DNA of 64,000 nucleotides, taken from positions 62,001-126,000 of the forward strand of contig JAWKKA010000008.1 in NCBI GenBank assembly GCA_041393495.1. Reading direction: 5' to 3'. Made by a program: the position numbers and the translations under genes. Origin of the DNA: RHKX01 sp041393495 (GTDB lineage: Bacteria > Actinomycetota > Thermoleophilia > Solirubrobacterales > 70-9). Position 1 is the first letter of the stretch, and every line of letters starts with the position of its first letter. Below, in pieces: positions 59,983 to 64,000 of this stretch. The notes under the pieces are model-generated. The model was not told where the DNA came from and ran no database searches. It was given only the letters and a program-made list of their open reading frames with translations.

Positions 59983-61254
59983 ATGAGCGAACAGCTTTCG
60001 GCGCAAGGTCCGCGAATCGAGTCCGACGTCTTCGCCAAGGCCCGCGAGCACGACCGCCGCGAGATCCTCGAGCTCGCCGAGAAGGCCGACATGATGCCCT
60101 ACTTCCGGCTGCTCACGTCGCAGGCCGGGCCGGTCGTCGAGATGGAGGGCCGCGAGACGCTGATGCTCGGCTCGAACAACTACCTCGGGCTGACCGGCGA
60201 CCCGCGCGTCAAGGCCGCGGCCCGCGACGCGCTCGATACCTACGGCACCGCGCTGACCGGCTCGCGGCTCCTCAACGGCACGATCCCGCTCCACATCGAG
60301 CTCGAGCAGGAGCTCGCCGACTGGATGGGAACGGAGGCCGCGCTCGTCTTCACGACCGGCTATCAGGCCAACGTCGGCTGCATCGGCACGATCCTCGGGC
60401 CCGGCGACACGGTCATCTGCGACTCCGGCGACCACGCCTCGATCCTCGACGGCTGCCGCCTGTCGGGGGCGAAGCTGCGCCCGTTCCGCCACAACCGGAT
60501 GGACAAGCTCGAACGGATGCTCGAGCGCGCGGCCGGCGATGGCGGCGGCGCCCTCGTCGTCGTCGACGGCGTCTTCTCGATGGAGGGCGACATCTGCCCG
60601 CTCGTCGAGGTCGTCGCGCTCTGCGAGCGCTACGGCGCCCGGCTGATGGTCGACGAGGCCCACGGCGTCGGTGCGCTCGGCGCCCGCGGAAGGGGCGCCA
60701 GCGAGCTGCTCGGCGTCGAGCGGTCGGTCGATCTGAGGATGGGCACCTTCTCGAAGAGCTTCGCCTCCTGCGGGGGGTTCATCGCCGGGCCCGCCGAGGT
60801 GATCGACTACCTGCGGATCGCGGCCCGCTCGTTCCTGTTCAGCGCCGCTGCGGTCCCGGCCGCGGTCGGGGCCGCGCTGGGGGCGCTGCGGATCATCCGC
60901 GACGAAGGGCCGGAGCTGATCGCGAAGCTCCTCGACAACGCCGCCTACCTGCATCGCGGCCTGACCGAGCTCGGGCTCCGCGTCGTCGCGCCCACGGTGC
61001 TGCCGGACGGCAGCGAGGCGGTGACCGCGATCGTCCCGGTGATCGTCGGCGAGGATGTCCGTGCGGCGATGCTCTGGAAGGCGCTCTACGAGGAGGGGCT
61101 CTACACCAACGTCGCCCTCCATCCGGCGGTGCCGCCGGCGGGGGCGCTGTTGCGGACGAGCCTGATGGCGACCCACGAGACCGGGCATCTCGACCGGGCG
61201 CTGGCGATCTTCGCGCGCGTGATCGCTCGCTCGCCCGAGCTCGTCGCCGCCTGA
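59983..61254 (+). CDS. alpha-oxoamine synthase (Kbl/BioF/SPT-like)
   Basis: A 423-residue PLP enzyme of the alpha-oxoamine synthase family (glycine C-acetyltransferase, 8-amino-7-oxononanoate synthase or serine palmitoyltransferase). LGSNNYLGLTGDPRVKAAARDALDTYGTALTGSRLLNGTIPLHIELEQELADWMG is the shared N-terminal signature; VVVDGVFSMEGDICPLVEVVALCERYGARLMVDEAHGVGALG and FSKSFASCGGF hold the Asp, His and PLP Lys258. No biotin, threonine or lipid genes sit around it, so the substrate cannot be assigned; its Gly-free N-terminal segment (residues 1-45) is longer than in BioF. ATG 59983. Confidence 0.92.
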   Translation: MSEQLSAQGPRIESDVFAKAREHDRREILELAEKADMMPYFRLLTSQAGPVVEMEGRETLMLGSNNYLGLTGDPRVKAAARDALDTYGTALTGSRLLNGTIPLHIELEQELADWMGTEAALVFTTGYQANVGCIGTILGPGDTVICDSGDHASILDGCRLSGAKLRPFRHNRMDKLERMLERAAGDGGGALVVVDGVFSMEGDICPLVEVVALCERYGARLMVDEAHGVGALGARGRGASELLGVERSVDLRMGTFSKSFASCGGFIAGPAEVIDYLRIAARSFLFSAAAVPAAVGAALGALRIIRDEGPELIAKLLDNAAYLHRGLTELGLRVVAPTVLPDGSEAVTAIVPVIVGEDVRAAMLWKALYEEGLYTNVALHPAVPPAGALLRTSLMATHETGHLDRALAIFARVIARSPELVAA

Positions 61255-61624
61255 TCCGCCCGCTGAGCCATCGCGCGGGCAGCGCTGCGGCCGGGGGCGA
61301 AAACGCGCGGTTGGTGTCCCGACTCATTACCCTTCTTCGGGTAGTTTCGCCTTGTCCGTTTGCTCACAAGGCCGGATCGGGTCCGAATCGGAGCCAAAAA
61401 CATGCTCTTAGCGGATGCCGGCGGGCGGGCAGCGGCGATCGACAGGACACGTCGGCGCCCCGGTCACTAGGGTGCCGAGCGCACCGAACGCTTCCGGGGT
61501 AGGAGCAGTCGGGGGCCCTTCCTGAGAGGGCTTCCGGGGCCTTGATCCGGCGTGGGTCACCCCTCGTTCGGCGTGGAAACCCAGTCGAATACACCACCGC
61601 TCTCGAACAGGAGGAGGAGTGAGT
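61255..61624. other. 370-base leader/gap before the IHF gene
   Basis: No gene is supported. It is less GC-rich than its surroundings from 61310 to 61405. A TACCC-TTCTTC-GGGTA hairpin lies near 61327-61342 (possible terminator for the upstream gene), and paired GGGCCC/GGGGCC segments lie around 61515-61540. The 3' end carries GAGGAGGAG, the ribosome site of the IHF gene. A long untranslated leader or a small RNA is possible but not shown. Confidence 0.5.
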
Positions 61625-61963
61625 ATGGAAGCTGCCTCGACGGCTGCGCCCGCCGCTGTGCCACAACACATCCGTGCCCTCGAGCACGCCAACCGGGTCC
61701 GCCTCGCGCGCGCCGCGCTGAAGCGCGCAGTCCGGGCCGGGGACCTCCGGGTGGAGCAGGTGGTCCGCACCTGCCCGTGGGAGGCCGAGACGATGACCGT
61801 CTCCGAGTTGCTGCGCAGCCAGTCACGGTGGGGCCGCACGAGGACCCGCAAGTTCCTGGTTCCGCTCGCCGTCAGCGAGAACCGCCAGCTCGGCCGGCTG
61901 ACGTTGCGCCAGCGCGAGGCGCTGGCCGGCGCCCTCGAGGACAAGCAGGCGTCGCGCCGCTGA
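61625..61963 (+). CDS. actinobacterial integration host factor-like protein (mIHF)
   Basis: A 112-residue nucleoid protein of the mIHF/sIHF family: ALEHANRVRLARAALKRAVRAGDLRVEQVVRTCPWEAETMTVSELLRSQSRWGRTRTRKFLVPLAVSENRQLGRLTLRQREALAGAL matches the family's helix-two-turn-helix region. It bends DNA and is essential in mycobacteria. ATG 61625 has AGGAGGAGGAG placed 6-8 bases upstream; GTG 61619 would overlap that site. It has its own long leader (61255-61624). Confidence 0.93.
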   Translation: MEAASTAAPAAVPQHIRALEHANRVRLARAALKRAVRAGDLRVEQVVRTCPWEAETMTVSELLRSQSRWGRTRTRKFLVPLAVSENRQLGRLTLRQREALAGALEDKQASRR

Positions 61964-62020
61964 TCGGTTCGTCCGCACCGGCCCGGGAGGGCGCCCGGGC
62001 CGGTGCGTCGACCGCCGCCG

Positions 62021-62548
62021 CTATCGACGCCTGCGTCGGCGCCCGCGCGGCGCGATCCGCAGGCGATCGCCACCGGAGCGGCTGCTGAACGTCCGCATCA
62101 GCAGCAGCGCCGCTGCAGCGAAGACCGCGACGGCGATCGCCAGGCGGGCGAGCTGCGGCAGGCCCGCCGGCGCCAGGTAGAAGAGCAGTCCGAGGACGAT
62201 CAGCGCCGGCACGCCGGCGAGCACCAGGGTGTGCGAGCGGTAGCCGGCGAAGTGCTCGCGGATGCTGACGTCGAGCCCGCCGATCGAGCCGAGCGCGAGC
62301 CCGGCGGCGATCATCACCGCCCCCCGCGAGCCGCCGAGCACGAACCCGACCACGAGCAGCACGATCCCGGCGAGGACGCAGAGCTCGACGAGCGGGAAGC
62401 TGCCCCAGGGCGCCGGCGGTGGCCCGTCGGCGCGCCCGCTCGACGGCCGCGCCGCGGGCGCGGGGCGGGCTGCCCGCTCGCCGCCGCCCGCCGCGGCGGC
62501 GCTCCGCGCCCGCCGCTTGCGGCGCTTACGCGCCTTCGAGCCGGCCAT
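62021..62548 (-). CDS. predicted membrane protein with basic N-terminal region
   Basis: A 175-residue protein: a Lys/Arg/Ala-rich N terminus (KARKRRKRRARSAAAAGGG), then helices VELCVLAGIVLLVVGFVLGG, AVMIAAGLALGSIGGLDV, LVLAGVPALIVLGLLFYLAP and LARLAIAVAVFAAAALLLM, ending in an Arg-rich tail. No family is recognised. It is convergent with the IHF gene with a 57-base gap. Confidence 0.75.
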   Translation of the reverse strand: MAGSKARKRRKRRARSAAAAGGGERAARPAPAARPSSGRADGPPPAPWGSFPLVELCVLAGIVLLVVGFVLGGSRGAVMIAAGLALGSIGGLDVSIREHFAGYRSHTLVLAGVPALIVLGLLFYLAPAGLPQLARLAIAVAVFAAAALLLMRTFSSRSGGDRLRIAPRGRRRRRR

Positions 62549-62572
62549 CTTCGATCGTGACGGGGCGCGCGA

Positions 62573-63088
62573 TCAGCACGCCCCGCAGGCTAAGGGACAA
62601 CCGGACGACAGCTTGACCCGCCACCAGCCCGCGATCATCCCGAGCAGGCCCCAGCGGGGCCGGCAGTGCCAGTGCCTGCAGCCGCGCTCGCCGACGTCCT
62701 CCGATCGGACCCGTACCCAGCGGTGCCCGGCCGGGTCGGCGATCATCCGCTCGACCAGCGCCCGGTTCCGCTCCTCGGCCTCGACCTGCGCGGCGATCTC
62801 GGCCCGCGCGATCGCCAGCCGCGCGGCGAGGGCGTCACGGAGCGACTCGAGCTGGGCGAGCCCGAGGACGCGCGGGCCGCCGCCGGCGCCGACGGTCCAT
62901 TCGATCCCGCGGCGGGTGAACGAATCGGCGAAGAGCCTCGACAGCTCGCCCTCCATCCGCGCGATCTGGGCCCGCAGCGAGGTCCGGGCCGCCCGCAGGT
63001 CGGCGGCGGAAACGCGCTCGGGGCTCGCGACCGCCCCCGTGATCGTCGTCCCGCCCGGGGACGCCGGATCGTGCTCGAGAAGCTCCAT
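62573..63088 (-). CDS. uncharacterised protein with conserved Trp/Cys C terminus
   Basis: A 171-residue protein. The middle is helical, with ADLRAARTSLRAQIARMEGELSRLFADSFTRRGIEWTVGAGGGPRVLGLAQLESLRDALAARLAIARAEIAAQVEAEERNRALVERMIADPAGHRWVRVRSEDVG, and the end is CRHWHCRPRWGLLGMIAGWWRVKLSSGCPLACGAC, with five cysteines and several Trp. It could bind a metal or RNA; no family is recognised. ATG 63088 (ribosome site GGGAGC) is preferred over ATG 63124. Confidence 0.75.
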   Translation of the reverse strand: MELLEHDPASPGGTTITGAVASPERVSAADLRAARTSLRAQIARMEGELSRLFADSFTRRGIEWTVGAGGGPRVLGLAQLESLRDALAARLAIARAEIAAQVEAEERNRALVERMIADPAGHRWVRVRSEDVGERGCRHWHCRPRWGLLGMIAGWWRVKLSSGCPLACGAC

Positions 63089-63135
63089 CGCCCGCGGGCT
63101 CCCTTCGGATCGAGGTCGCCGCATTGTAGCCGTGA

Positions 63136-63792
63136 TCAGGCCGACTCGATGATCTCGCGGGCGAGCCAGAGAGCCTCCTCGACGGCGATCTCGGGAACCC
63201 CGGCGACGCCGGCCGCGACGAGCGCCATCGCGCCCGTGGCCGGCCTGACGCCGTGGCCGGTCGCGATCGCGCCGAACAGCAGCGCCACCGGACCGGCCTC
63301 GTCGGCGATCACGAGGGTCCCCTCCGGCAGCTCGCCCGGGCGGCCGTCGAGACGCTCGCCACGGTGACTCGGGCGAATCCGCAGCTCGCCGGCGAGCTCG
63401 CCGCGGTCGAACGCCACGACCGGCACGCCGGACTCGATCATCGCGATCGTCAGGGCGTCGTCGAGGAGGTTGCTGCTGACGAACCCGCCCTTGAGCATGC
63501 GCTCGCGTACCACCGCCTCCGGCCGGGTCGGCTGCTCATCGGGATCGAGGCCGATATGGCGGTAGAAGACGCGGTAGGCGTGCGGGATCGGCCGCGTCCG
63601 GAACGTCACCGCCTGCGGGCCCGCGAAGCGATCGGAGAGGGCCGCGAGGCGGCGCTTCAACTGCTTCGGGCTGCGGCCGGAGCCGCGGCCGACGTCGAGC
63701 CGGCGCAGGTACAGGCCCGGGAGCTCCTCGAGCAGCGCCGGATCGACCGGGCAGCGCTCGGCGAGCGGCGGATCGTCGCGGTCGGCCGGCAT
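63136..63792 (-). CDS. B3/B4 tRNA-binding domain protein
   Basis: A 218-residue stand-alone B3/B4 domain, as found in the phenylalanyl-tRNA synthetase beta subunit, where it edits or binds tRNA: AYRVFYRHIGLDPDEQPTRPEAVVRERMLKGGFVSSNLLDDALTIAMIESGVPVVAFDRGELAGELRIRPSHRGERL. Stand-alone forms may edit mischarged tRNA or bind amino acids. ATG 63792 matches the family start. It overlaps nothing, but the upstream thioredoxin-like gene stops one base away. Confidence 0.9.
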   Translation of the reverse strand: MPADRDDPPLAERCPVDPALLEELPGLYLRRLDVGRGSGRSPKQLKRRLAALSDRFAGPQAVTFRTRPIPHAYRVFYRHIGLDPDEQPTRPEAVVRERMLKGGFVSSNLLDDALTIAMIESGVPVVAFDRGELAGELRIRPSHRGERLDGRPGELPEGTLVIADEAGPVALLFGAIATGHGVRPATGAMALVAAGVAGVPEIAVEEALWLAREIIESA

Positions 63793-63793
63793 C

Positions 63794-64000
63794 TCAGCGC
63801 ACCTGCCCCTCCCGTCGCCGCGAAGCGCCGAGCAGGTCGGCGACGCGTCCCGACAGCTCCGCGGCCGTGTAGTTGCCGCCGCGGACGGCCGCGTCGTAGA
63901 GGATCCCTCCCGGATACGCGAGCACGATCGTCGGGCAGACGCCGACGCGGTACAGGTTCGATACCGCACCGTCGCGGTCGAGCCCGACCGGGACCTCCCA
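63794..64000 (-). CDS. thioredoxin-fold protein, C-terminal part only
   Basis: The last 68 residues of a thioredoxin/TlpA-like protein: WEVPVGLDRDGAVSNLYRVGVCPTIVLAYPGGILYDAAVRGGNYTAAELSGRVADLLG. VGVCPTIVLA is the cis-Pro segment of the fold, with an unusual Cys just before the cis-Pro. The N-terminal redox motif lies beyond the window. Stop 63794-63796, one base before the B3/B4 gene start. Confidence 0.8.
   Translation of the reverse strand, partial: WEVPVGLDRDGAVSNLYRVGVCPTIVLAYPGGILYDAAVRGGNYTAAELSGRVADLLGASRRREGQVR

Overview
The window is very GC-rich, densely coded DNA. It looks like a chromosomal segment of an actinobacterium, most likely of the Thermoleophilia/Solirubrobacterales kind. 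That placement is an inference from gene content: an actinobacterial IHF (mIHF) protein, EgtB and EgtD, paired ArsA-like ATPases, a DUF5679 zinc ribbon, a GlpX-type FBPase, and several GC-rich hypothetical proteins I associate with that class. No rRNA, tRNA, CRISPR array, prophage or transposase was seen.

Layout. 0-6 kb: a gamma-glutamyltransferase (cut by the left edge), ftsZ and a ParA-like ATPase on the minus strand, divergent from two overlapping ArsA-like ATPases. 6-12 kb: a large protein with a HEPN-like part, an HxlR regulator, PilT, a 448-base repeat-filled gap, a zinc-ribbon protein and the primary sigma factor. The last two are broken by a cluster of single-base changes, probably assembly errors. 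12-15 kb: a small protein, a YihY/BrkB membrane protein, GlpX and a membrane protein. 15-21 kb: one tight minus-strand run joining ergothioneine biosynthesis (egtB, egtD) to an OpuC-type ABC importer (CBS-containing ATPase, two permeases, lipoprotein). 21-26.5 kb: a TadE-like secreted protein, LapA-like and PRC-barrel proteins, the three-gene transhydrogenase (pntA1-pntA2-pntB) and an FHA-HTH regulator. 26.7-38 kb: Ser/Thr kinase with a C-terminal beta-propeller, LLM oxidoreductase, cupin, P-type ATPase, pyruvate kinase, GST, a crotonase, and the polymerase and ligase parts of an NHEJ system as separate genes. 38-49.5 kb: a PI-PLC-like membrane protein, LhgO, FKBP, TrpB2, AIM24, DUF4126, thiolase, rhodanese, DUF5679, and a PAS/metallo-beta-lactamase pair. 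49.7-59 kb: amt-PII, a coiled-coil protein, a MoxR/VWA pair, and a TPP riboswitch driving a thiamine-precursor ABC importer. 58.6-64 kb: an AlkA-like glycosylase, an alpha-oxoamine synthase, mIHF, hypotheticals, a B3/B4-domain protein and a partial thioredoxin-fold protein.

The signals I consider most interesting are these. (1) A dispersed, strictly 46-nt palindromic element (CGCYGGGG-N30-CCCCRGCG) occurs at least five times, plus two copies one base short, always between genes and twice in tandem arrays. (2) Two 17-nt operators that match at 16 of 17 positions: one is just upstream of the HxlR gene, the other sits inside an excellent sigma-70-type promoter upstream of the sigma factor. (3) The egtB-egtD-ABC run suggests a transporter for ergothioneine or hercynine. 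(4) A GAAA-tetraloop hairpin directly abuts the Shine-Dalgarno of the HEPN-like gene. (5) The PII protein lacks the modifiable T-loop tyrosine.
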